Below are positions 1 through 6,625 of a stretch of 33,848 nucleotides of DNA, one piece after another. The DNA is from Bacteroidota bacterium. Lineage in GTDB: Bacteria; Bacteroidota; Bacteroidia; AKYH767-A; OLB10. The notes under the pieces were generated by a model that made no database searches, was not told the origin of the DNA, and was given only the letters and a program-made list of their open reading frames with translations. The stretch spans positions 86,137-119,984 of the forward strand of contig JAHEMF010000110.1 in assembly GCA_024643795.1 (NCBI GenBank). The letters run 5' to 3'. Position numbers and translations under genes: made by a program. Numbering within the stretch: position 1 is the first letter of the stretch; each line of letters begins with the position of its first letter.

Positions 1-911
1 AAGCGTTTAGATATATAAATACCAAAGTTATCGAGGAACCGCTGTACGAATCCCCAGAAATCATCATTTCCTTTTAAAGCATTGTAAGGATCTTTCTGCA
101 TTAGTATTTGCAGCTGGCTTCCATATTGACCATAGTCGCCCCAAACTAATTTCTTAAGCCCTTCAAATGGGAGTTTTATAGCAGCAAAAGAAGCCACAGT
201 TAGTCCGGCAGCCAGATATTTCTTTTCAAGAATAAAGAAAAGTGCTAATGCTCCTACTGCTCCTACTGCAATATTCTTGCAAAAAGTGAGAATGAATAAT
301 GATACCCCAAGGAATACCCATCCTTTGATATTCTCCTTGAAAGCCACATCCTGATTTACCTTATCCATTAATTTAACGAACACTGCAATGAATACAGCCT
401 GAAGAAATACAAATAAAGATTCTGTGTATGTATGACTTGCAAAGTACAGAAAGTATGAATTAACTGCTGTGATCAGGAGAGCCGGCACCAATACTATCAT
501 AGGCATGCGATCCTTCAATGCCTTATATAACAACAGTATATGTGACACAAAGAAAATAATATTGAAGAATTTAAATACAAGTAGCTTAAGCCCAAACACC
601 CTTATCAGTAGTGAAAGGAACATTGGGTACAATGGTGCGTTAGCGGTAAAATAATAACCGGTAAAATTTGTTGCGTAATTAAACCCGCCTTCTATATATA
701 ATGAGTCGTCGTTGCCCTCACTTATCTTGGCATCAAAGAGTAAAAAACCGAACAAGACAGACAATGCCAGAAGGACATACAAGATCCCGGTCTGTCTTTT
801 TTGCAGATACGACTCAAGCGAATCAAGCATGCCGCCTTTAGCTTCATTAGGTTTAGCAACCTGCTCCTTCTTAGGTTTTTGAGGTTTTTGTTTGGAGATG
901 TTTTTCTTCAT
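1..911 (-). CDS. Polytopic membrane glycosyltransferase-like protein (GT-C type), C-terminus cut by window edge
   Basis: The frame is open from an ATG at 911 to the left edge (303 codons), so the C-terminus is missing. A basic, lysine-rich cytoplasmic tail of about 40 residues is followed by a membrane helix (about 43-60) and then a loop with an acidic pair, EGNDDS (D68, D69). After that comes an NAPLYP motif near residue 91 and several more hydrophobic helices. This order (first helix, acidic loop, aromatic/proline motif, many helices) is that of GT-C enzymes of the PMT/ArnT class, which transfer sugars from polyprenyl-phosphate donors on the outer face of the inner membrane. The start overlaps the stop of the FkbM-like gene in an ATGA, so the two are probably translationally coupled. 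Acceptor and donor cannot be told. The GT-C assignment is an inference from layout. Confidence 0.7.
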   Translation of the reverse strand, partial: MKKNISKQKPQKPKKEQVAKPNEAKGGMLDSLESYLQKRQTGILYVLLALSVLFGFLLFDAKISEGNDDSLYIEGGFNYATNFTGYYFTANAPLYPMFLSLLIRVFGLKLLVFKFFNIIFFVSHILLLYKALKDRMPMIVLVPALLITAVNSYFLYFASHTYTESLFVFLQAVFIAVFVKLMDKVNQDVAFKENIKGWVFLGVSLFILTFCKNIAVGAVGALALFFILEKKYLAAGLTVASFAAIKLPFEGLKKLVWGDYGQYGSQLQILMQKDPYNALKGNDDFWGFVQRFLDNFGIYISKR

Positions 912-1678
912 GAAGCTTCGGCTAATAATTTATACTCCTCACCTTTCACAGCAAGCAGATTCTCATAATAATCTTTCTGATTATCACCTGCGAATAGGCT
1001 TTTATTAAATGGAACCAGTGAGTCACCTTTTACGAGATACAATATAAACCCATTACTTTTCAGTAATTCTGCAAACTCATCCACGGTTGTATTGGAGCAA
1101 AGCAATAAAAAGTGAGGTGCTATTTCCGTAAGGATAACCATACCGGAATTCTCCTTCATCACCCTTTGCATACCCTTCAGTGCTAAAAACTCAGCACCTT
1201 GTATATCCATTTTAACAAAATCGATCCTGCTCCCTGGTTTAATAACTTCATCAACAGGTTGTGCCTTTACTTTATAGCTGGTTTTATATTGTTCAGGTTT
1301 ATATGTTCTGTTGTCTACATTTAAACGGTGCGAGACATACATATCCAATTCACCGGCAGCATCCGCCACAGCTACATTATGGATCATCACATTGTTGTAT
1401 CCATTCAAATTAGTCTGCAGGTGTTTGAAATTTTGCCTATCGGCCTCAAAACAAACCACACTGCCTGTACTACCAACCTGATCACTTAGTATACGGGCAT
1501 AAAACCCAATGTTAGCTCCAATATCCAACACATTGAACCCTGGTTTAACAAACTTTTTTATAAGATTTATTTCAGGTGCGTCCTGCTTCCTCTTAAATGA
1601 AAAGTAAACGGGCTTATATAACGGGTAGGCATAATGGTAAAGAAAGTTGCCTATCCGCAATGAAAGTTTATTTTCCAT
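908..1678 (-). CDS. FkbM family SAM-dependent methyltransferase
   Basis: The 256-residue protein carries the SAM-binding motif I VLDIGANIGFYA near residue 50, then an acidic residue closing the next strand (VVCFEAD). The block DFVKMDIQGAEFLALKGM (near residues 150-170) is typical of the FkbM family, in which these enzymes O-methylate sugars, lipids or polyketides. The N-terminus is short and basic with no signal peptide, so the enzyme is expected in the cytoplasm or at the membrane face. It lies 14 bp downstream of the transaldolase stop and overlaps the next gene by 4 bp (ATGA), so it sits in the middle of a three-gene operon. The membrane glycosyltransferase beside it suggests methylation of a glycan or glycolipid, but that is inference. 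The family is clear and the substrate is unknown. Confidence 0.88.
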   Translation of the reverse strand: MENKLSLRIGNFLYHYAYPLYKPVYFSFKRKQDAPEINLIKKFVKPGFNVLDIGANIGFYARILSDQVGSTGSVVCFEADRQNFKHLQTNLNGYNNVMIHNVAVADAAGELDMYVSHRLNVDNRTYKPEQYKTSYKVKAQPVDEVIKPGSRIDFVKMDIQGAEFLALKGMQRVMKENSGMVILTEIAPHFLLLCSNTTVDEFAELLKSNGFILYLVKGDSLVPFNKSLFAGDNQKDYYENLLAVKGEEYKLLAEAS

Positions 1679-1692
1679 TTCTGATGGTAAAA

Positions 1693-2343
1693 TTATTTCT
1701 TGCCTGCATCAGCCAAAAACTTTGCCAGGCCAATATCAGTTAACGGGTGTTTCAACAAGTCGGTGATAGCACTAAGCGGACACGTGGCTACATCGGCTCC
1801 GGCCTCAGCACATTGAATAATATGCATCGGGTGCCTTATGGATGCCGCTAAAACCTGAGTAGGAAATCCGTAGTTATCATAAATGTGTACGATCTGACTG
1901 ATCAGCGCAACTCCATCAGTAGAAACATCATCCAGTCGGCCAATGAACGGCGAAACGTAAGTAGCACCTGCTTTGGCAGCCAGCAATGCCTGTCCGGCCG
2001 AAAACACCAGCGTACAGTTCGTTTTAATGCCTTTATCGGTAAAGTATTTTAAAGCCTTTACCCCGTCGCGTATCATCGGTACTTTAACAACTATCTGGGG
2101 GTGTAATGCCGCAAGACGCTCACCTTCCTCCACTATTCCTTTAAAATCAGTTGAAATAACCTCGGCACTTACATCACCTGAAACAATATTACATATATCT
2201 ATGTAGTGTTTAATGATGTTCTCATCGCCACGAATGCCCTCTTTTGCCATTAAGGAAGGGTTGGTGGTGACCCCGTCTAATACTCCCAGTTCGTTGGCCT
2301 CACGGATCTGGTCCAGATTGGCGGTATCTATAAAGAATTTCAT
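1693..2343 (-). CDS. tal: Transaldolase, small TalC/FSA-like class
   Basis: Transaldolase moves a dihydroxyacetone unit between sugar phosphates in the non-oxidative pentose phosphate pathway. The start [10 protein letters not shown] at 2343 was chosen because it matches the usual N-terminus of this family. An in-frame ATG at 2376 would add 11 unrelated residues and lies in the probable promoter. The 216-residue length is normal for the small single-domain class. The Schiff-base lysine is K87 in VVKVP. E61 (SAEV) and F133 (SPFIGRLDD) occupy the two positions that are Gln and Tyr in fructose-6-phosphate aldolase and Glu and Phe in true transaldolases, so transaldolase activity is favoured. It is the first gene of an operon with the FkbM methyltransferase and the membrane glycosyltransferase. 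Confidence 0.93.
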   Translation of the reverse strand: MKFFIDTANLDQIREANELGVLDGVTTNPSLMAKEGIRGDENIIKHYIDICNIVSGDVSAEVISTDFKGIVEEGERLAALHPQIVVKVPMIRDGVKALKYFTDKGIKTNCTLVFSAGQALLAAKAGATYVSPFIGRLDDVSTDGVALISQIVHIYDNYGFPTQVLAASIRHPMHIIQCAEAGADVATCPLSAITDLLKHPLTDIGLAKFLADAGKK

Positions 2344-2363
2344 GTAAATCAAATATTTGCGCG

Positions 2364-2392
2364 TAAAGATAATCAAACCTGAAAAGGCACAA
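2364..2392 (-). promoter_or_regulatory. Probable Bacteroidota promoter of the transaldolase operon
   Basis: On the minus strand TTG (2392-2390) is followed after 18 nt by TATCTTTA (2371-2364), one base off the Bacteroidota -7 element TAnnTTTG. Transcription would begin about 15-20 nt upstream of the transaldolase ATG. The TTG lies inside the T-run that ends the SRP RNA gene, so the two signals share bases. Confidence 0.45.
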
Positions 2393-2404
2393 AAAATGGG
2401 TAAG
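2391..2404 (-). terminator. Intrinsic terminator overlapping the 3' end of the SRP RNA
   Basis: The 3' strand of the SRP RNA closing helix (CTTACCC, 2404-2398) is followed by A and six T (2396-2391). The terminal helix of the RNA can thus act as the terminator stem, with no separate hairpin. Confidence 0.5.
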
Positions 2405-2493
2405 CTACTTATATCGCACCGCTACAACCGATTATCCTTGCTTCCTTCCGGACCTGGGGAGGTTCACAGGAGCTGGTCGTATAAGACTTACCC
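2398..2493 (-). ncRNA. ffs: Signal recognition particle RNA, small bacterial (4.5S-like) type
   Basis: The minus strand holds the SRP RNA domain IV signature GGTCCGGAAGGAAGCA (around 2454-2439), including the GGAA tetraloop and the asymmetric loop bound by Ffh. The ends pair as GGGTAAG (2493-2487) with CTTACCC (2404-2398). The next helix pairs CTTATACGACC with a nearly complementary GG(TG)CGATATAAG on the other side. Together they form one long hairpin of about 96 nt, which is the usual length for small bacterial SRP RNAs. With Ffh and FtsY it delivers nascent membrane proteins to the Sec translocon. A perfect promoter lies directly upstream, and six T follow the closing helix. The ends are set from the helix and the promoter and could be off by a few bases. 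Confidence 0.93.
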
Positions 2494-2497
2494 GGCA

Positions 2498-2526
2498 CAA
2501 ATGTACGGATTCTGCCGGAACTGCAA
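2498..2526 (-). promoter_or_regulatory. Promoter of the SRP RNA gene (TTG-N18-TACATTTG)
   Basis: On the minus strand TTG (2526-2524), an 18-nt spacer and TACATTTG (2505-2498) match the Bacteroidota consensus TTG/TAnnTTTG perfectly. The first G of the predicted SRP RNA (2493) lies five bases downstream of the -7 element, where a start site is expected. Confidence 0.65.
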
Positions 2527-2540
2527 CCTTATTTAAAGTC

Positions 2541-2673
2541 TTAGGGCGTTCCCCGCCGTAACTCTTTAATTTGAGTCTGCTTTAGCGTAAAGGATCCGTA
2601 AGGACCTTGAATCAGGTTTACAAACGGCGGGGCGGGCTTTCGTGCGCCGGAGGCTGCACTCAATCCCTAACGC
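2541..2673. repeat. Palindromic intergenic element with nested inverted repeats
   Basis: The outer arms are TTAGGG (2541-2546) and CCCTAA (2665-2670). Inner arms CCCCGCCGT (2551-2559) and ACGGCGGGG (2624-2632) are perfect reverse complements. The GC-rich sequence contrasts with the AT-rich surroundings. The octamer AAAGTCTT occurs on both sides (2535-2542 and 2675-2682) as a direct repeat, and the longer 12-mers AAAGTCTTAGGG and AAAGTCTTTGGG differ at one base. This resembles a REP- or MITE-like element, or the remnant of a structured RNA. There is no open reading frame in it. Whether it recurs in the genome cannot be seen from one copy. Confidence 0.5.
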
Positions 2674-3098
2674 AAAAGTCTTTGGGCCCGCTTGAGATGT
2701 GTTTCAAACTTTTATCATTGATGCTCTACTACATCAAAGACCTTTTACAACTGAAAATCTAAAAAAGAAATCAGGGCTTTTATTTCGGGGGAGATGCCTT
2801 CCCCACCCCACTATAAATTTCTTAAAAAAAACAATTGCCGTCAATAACTATTTAGGGAACGTATTGAACTTGGGTCATTAATCCGAATTTATACATTCGT
2901 TTTTTACTTCACAAATGAACATTGATAACCATGTACCATTCTCGAAAATCTGCGCATGGGTAATCAATACATGATTAAAGCACCTTAGTACAATTTAAAA
3001 ATGTACCACCTGAAAAAATTAACAAGAGTTTAAAACTACCGATACTGAGAAAAAGTTGGATGAGTTAACGTTTTAGATTTTGATCAAACTGATACCAC
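2674..3098. other. Intergenic stretch without a supported gene
   Basis: This AT-rich sequence lies between the palindromic element and the 3' end of the outer-membrane protein gene. It holds one small plus-strand frame (2699-2881) that I do not believe is a gene. A short GGGGA/TCCCC hairpin is present near 2790-2808. I see no tRNA, no promoter with both elements, and no strong terminator. Confidence 0.4.
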
Positions 3099-3767
3099 CT
3101 ATTTGAGTCTCAGTCCTACACCTATATCTATATTAATGACATCAATAGGTTGTTCTATTTCATCATTATTAGATGTAGCAAGCATTGAGAGGTAATTAAG
3201 CTGGCCAAGCAGGCTTACATTAGAAGAAATGTGGTATCTCACACTTCCACCAAATAATACCGCAAAGCCATCAGCATTTTCTGAAGGGATGGCCAAAAAA
3301 AACTGACCGTTATATGTCACATCAATTGAAGGCAACTCGGCATACCCATAACCAAACAAAAGTCTTATATCTACATCAACTTTAGGTTGCGGGAAAGTTA
3401 CCATAGGGCCAACAAGTATTGCACCGAATTTATAAGGATCTGTACTTACATTCCAATTACCACCAAAATAGTCTTTAAATGTTTTTTCAAATGCTGCTTC
3501 ATCAACTGAATTAATTCCATTTTTCCAGCATGCTGAAATACCCCATCTTTTGCCCAGTTTATAACCAAAATCCAAAGAATACGAAAATCCGGTCTTAGCA
3601 TAACCTGCTTTATCATTACCGGTAACATTATTGCTTGCAAAATCGCCAACCGGGAATGACGGTGCTACCGTAACCCCTATATAACCCCTTTTGTTGCTGA
3701 CCAAATCCTGCGCAAATGCCTGGATGGTCAATAATGCGAAGATGCTTAATAAATAAACGTGCTTCAT
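3099..3767 (-). CDS. Outer-membrane beta-barrel protein, hypothetical
   Basis: The start at 3767 gives a 222-residue protein with a clear signal peptide (MKHVYLLSIFALLTIQAFAQ). Longer starts add 42 residues that would hide it. The mature part has alternating strand-like segments rich in Gly and aromatic residues (GYIGVTVAPSFPVGDF, YSLDFGYKLGKRWGIS, GGSVRYHIS). It ends in an alternating hydrophobic strand, IDIGVGLRLK, as in small outer-membrane barrels of the OmpW or Bacteroidota PorT-like sort. The function is unknown. It is transcribed alone and divergently from the DUF4199 gene. A weak promoter candidate, TTATTTTG with TTG 17 nt upstream, lies at 3848-3875 on the minus strand. Confidence 0.72.
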   Translation of the reverse strand: MKHVYLLSIFALLTIQAFAQDLVSNKRGYIGVTVAPSFPVGDFASNNVTGNDKAGYAKTGFSYSLDFGYKLGKRWGISACWKNGINSVDEAAFEKTFKDYFGGNWNVSTDPYKFGAILVGPMVTFPQPKVDVDIRLLFGYGYAELPSIDVTYNGQFFLAIPSENADGFAVLFGGSVRYHISSNVSLLGQLNYLSMLATSNNDEIEQPIDVINIDIGVGLRLK

Positions 3768-3996
3768 ATGATTTGTTTCTTTAAATGTAAATAAGAATTG
3801 ATTCCGAAAAGCATGCGATTTAAAACATTTTAAAAATCCGAACTCTCCAAAATAACAGTGCTTGCCCAAAAACAAATCCCGACTTCTGCCCATGATTCAC
3901 AACCCTATCAAACCAATCATATTAGATCACCTATTGAGCCCATTGCAATTAACTTATTACCATTTCTTACCTTTACCACGCCTATAGGGTATCTAT

Positions 3997-4521
3997 ATGA
4001 ATTCCAATCCTTTAATTAAAACCGGTCTCAACTACGGATCTATGAGCGGACTAGCTTTGGTGGCTATGTTCTTCATACTTTATTTTGCCGGCTTCAACCC
4101 TTTGGGAGGCATGTCATGGCTAGGGGCATGGATCCCCATTGTATTTATTACTCTTGCTATGAAACTGGTGCGTGACCAATTGATGGGTGGATTCATTTCC
4201 TTTGGTATGGCATTCCGTATAGGATTGATAACTGTTTTTTTCAGTTCTCTTTTGTTTGATATGATAATCTTTGTTTTTGGGAAGGCTGTGGACCCGGGAA
4301 TTGTTGAAGCATATAGAAGTGAGATCCTTAAAAGTGCCGATGCGGCCAAAAGTCTGCTTTCAGAAAACATGGTTGACCAGGTTATTGAGGAAGCGCAAAA
4401 GGTTAACATTACCTCCATTGTATTCAATGACTTTACTACAAAAATGACCGGCGGCATAATTCTTTGCCTTATCCTTGCTGCTATATTAATGAGAAAGAAA
4501 CCTCACGAACCTTCTTTTTAA
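3997..4521 (+). CDS. DUF4199 domain-containing membrane protein
   Basis: The 174-residue protein has four hydrophobic segments (roughly 13-33, 42-56, 73-95 and 148-166). A charged loop between the third and fourth contains SEILKSADAAKSLLSENM. This arrangement and the FGMAFRIGLIT motif identify the Bacteroidota family DUF4199, whose function is unknown. The gene ends 3 bp before a GT2 glycosyltransferase gene, a pairing that suggests a role in envelope glycan or lipid metabolism (inference). A candidate promoter, TACCTTTA at 3968-3975 with TTG 22 nt upstream, would leave a leader of only some 15 nt. Confidence 0.85.
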   Translation: MNSNPLIKTGLNYGSMSGLALVAMFFILYFAGFNPLGGMSWLGAWIPIVFITLAMKLVRDQLMGGFISFGMAFRIGLITVFFSSLLFDMIIFVFGKAVDPGIVEAYRSEILKSADAAKSLLSENMVDQVIEEAQKVNITSIVFNDFTTKMTGGIILCLILAAILMRKKPHEPSF

Positions 4522-4524
4522 AAT

Positions 4525-5472
4525 ATGAATCCAGATATCTCTATTGTTGTACCATTGTTTAATGAAGAAGAATCATTAGGCGAACTCGTTAGTTGGATCG
4601 GTTCTGTTATGGAAAAGAACAGTTTTACATGGGAGGTAATACTGGTGGATGATGGTAGTAAGGATAGTTCATGGAAAGTTATTGCTGAGTTAGCAGCTGG
4701 GAATCACCGGGTCAAAGGCATTCGATTCCGTAGAAATTATGGAAAATCGGCAGCACTTAACAGCGGATTTGAAAATGCATCAGGGAATGTTGTAATCACT
4801 ATGGATGCCGACCTGCAAGACAGTCCAGATGAGATTCCCGGTTTATACAAGATGATAACCGAAGAAGGCTATGACCTTGTAAGCGGATGGAAAAAGAAAC
4901 GTCACGACCCTATAAGCAAAACCATACCCAGTCGTTTTTTCAACTGGACAACTCGTAAGGCTTCCGGTATCAATAACCTGCACGACTTCAACTGTGGTTT
5001 AAAAGCCTACCGTTCAGATGTAGTGAAGTCTATTGAAGTATATGGAGAGATGCACCGGTACATTCCTGTTATTGCAAAATGGGCCGGCTTTGGCAGGATA
5101 GGTGAAAAAGTTGTGGAGCACCGTGCCAGAAAATATGGCACCACCAAATTCGGATTGGAACGATTTGTGAACGGATTTCTTGACCTCATGTCCATAATGT
5201 TCGTTTCCAGGTTCGGGAAGAAACCCATGCACCTGTTTGGTATGTTAGGTATGTTAAGTTTTATTGCCGGATTTATAATAGCAGTTAAACTGGTCATTGA
5301 TAAATATTTTTATCATATCTATAATATGACAGACAGGCCGTTATTTTATTTCGGTTTCCTTGCTATGATAATTGGTACTCAGTTATTCCTTGCGGGATTT
5401 TTGGCAGAAATGATTGCCAGAAACTCACCCGACCGCAACAGGTATCTTGTTACAGATACACAAAACCTCTGA
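4525..5472 (+). CDS. GT2 family glycosyltransferase, polyprenyl-phosphate sugar synthase type (GtrB/DPM1-like)
   Basis: The GT-A domain starts at once: ISIVVPLFNEEESL (5-18), the nucleotide-binding VDDGSKDSS (41-49) and the metal-binding DADLQD (94-99). The HDFNCGLKAYR block (153-163) follows. Two C-terminal membrane helices (about 236-256 and 273-297) anchor it. This is the layout of enzymes that move glucose, mannose or aminoarabinose precursors from a nucleotide sugar onto undecaprenyl phosphate at the inner face of the cytoplasmic membrane. Such a product is the donor that GT-C enzymes need, but the only GT-C candidate in the window is in another operon. The gene lies between DUF4199 and a GT4 gene in one operon. 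The sugar is not predictable. Confidence 0.9.
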   Translation: MNPDISIVVPLFNEEESLGELVSWIGSVMEKNSFTWEVILVDDGSKDSSWKVIAELAAGNHRVKGIRFRRNYGKSAALNSGFENASGNVVITMDADLQDSPDEIPGLYKMITEEGYDLVSGWKKKRHDPISKTIPSRFFNWTTRKASGINNLHDFNCGLKAYRSDVVKSIEVYGEMHRYIPVIAKWAGFGRIGEKVVEHRARKYGTTKFGLERFVNGFLDLMSIMFVSRFGKKPMHLFGMLGMLSFIAGFIIAVKLVIDKYFYHIYNMTDRPLFYFGFLAMIIGTQLFLAGFLAEMIARNSPDRNRYLVTDTQNL

Positions 5473-5473
5473 T

Positions 5474-6610
5474 GTGAAAATAATTATCGTTGGACCGGCA
5501 TGGCCGCTAAGGGGCGGCATAGCAAACTTCAACGAATCGCTTTGCCGTCAGCTTTTATCAGAAGGACATGATGTACAGATCGTTTCCTTTACAATGCAGT
5601 ACCCATCCTTTTTATTTCCAGGCACCTCTCAAAAGGAGGCAGGTGGTGGCACAACAGACCTGCCAGTGAAAGCTCTGATCAACAGCATTTCACCCGCATC
5701 ATGGTATAAGACAGCAAAATACATACGTAATTTATCTCCTGACCTGGTCATCATCAGATATTGGTTACCCTTCATGGCTCCGGCACTGGGTACAATTGCA
5801 AGAAAATGCAAATCATCCAATACCAAGGTTATCGGTTTAACCGACAATATTCTGCCTCATGAAAAACGACCATTCGACCATAGCCTTACCTCCTACTTTG
5901 TAAAAGCGTGCGACGGCTTTTTGGTGATGTCAGAAGAAGTGAAGAACGATCTGGCCAAATTTGTACCTGATAAACCAGTAGTAAAAAGATTCCATCCTGT
6001 TTACGATATTTTTGGTACTAAAGTAGATCGGCATCAAGCCCGTGAAAAATTACAATTCAGTCAAACCGATCGCATCATCTTGTTTTTTGGATTTATCAGA
6101 AACTACAAGGGCCTGGATCTTTTGCTTGAGGCAATGGCTGATGAAAACGTTAAGCAAACCGGTGCCAGACTCATTGTAGCCGGCGAATTTTATGAAGACC
6201 GTAAACCATATGACCGCATTGTTGAAAAGCATCATCTAGGTCATCGTGTAAAAATGAGTGGTGAATACATCCCTAAAGAATCTGTACGTTATTACTTCAG
6301 CTCAGCTGATCTTGTGGTTCAACCCTATCGTACTGCTACTCAAAGCGGGGTTACCCAGATCGCTTACAATTTCGGAATACCAATGGTGGTGACTAGTGTG
6401 GGAGGACTACCAGAAATGGTGCCGGATAACATCTCAGGATTAGTATGCGAAACCACTGCTAAAAGTGTTGCTGAAAAAATCGCAGCTTTTTTTAATAATA
6501 ATAAACTACAAGATGAACTTGCATCAGGAGTCAGGTCAAAAGCCCCTCTTTTCTCCTGGAAGGAATTCACCAGTGGCATTGAATTATTGATGCAAAAAAT
6601 CGAAAAATAA
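5474..6610 (+). CDS. GT4 family glycosyltransferase (GT-B fold)
   Basis: The chosen start is a GTG at 5474, giving MKIIIVGPAWPLRGGIANF. The family usually begins with this first strand and glycine loop. An ATG at 5414 would add 20 unlikely residues and overlap the GT2 gene by 59 bp. With GTG, the start lies one base after the GT2 stop. The C-terminal half shows the donor-binding region of group 1 glycosyltransferases: ILFFGFIRNYKGLDLLLEA, then SGVTQIAYNFGIPMV and VGGLPEMVPDNISG. The usual EX7E pair is not intact, since the first Glu is replaced within the stretch RTATQSGV. The enzyme probably adds a sugar to a surface polysaccharide or glycolipid in the cytoplasm. There is no signal peptide. 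Confidence 0.87.
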   Translation: MKIIIVGPAWPLRGGIANFNESLCRQLLSEGHDVQIVSFTMQYPSFLFPGTSQKEAGGGTTDLPVKALINSISPASWYKTAKYIRNLSPDLVIIRYWLPFMAPALGTIARKCKSSNTKVIGLTDNILPHEKRPFDHSLTSYFVKACDGFLVMSEEVKNDLAKFVPDKPVVKRFHPVYDIFGTKVDRHQAREKLQFSQTDRIILFFGFIRNYKGLDLLLEAMADENVKQTGARLIVAGEFYEDRKPYDRIVEKHHLGHRVKMSGEYIPKESVRYYFSSADLVVQPYRTATQSGVTQIAYNFGIPMVVTSVGGLPEMVPDNISGLVCETTAKSVAEKIAAFFNNNKLQDELASGVRSKAPLFSWKEFTSGIELLMQKIEK

Positions 6611-6625
6611 CACAAATGGTTATCA

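Noticed and set aside
469-654. Small plus-strand frame opposite the membrane glycosyltransferase gene
   Set aside because: It is antisense to a long reading frame with consistent membrane-protein features, and no start signal was found.
2699-2881. A 60-codon plus-strand frame in the 2674-3098 gap
   Set aside because: No recognisable motif, no ribosome-binding site, low-complexity AT-rich codons, and it overlaps no conserved feature. It fits a chance frame.
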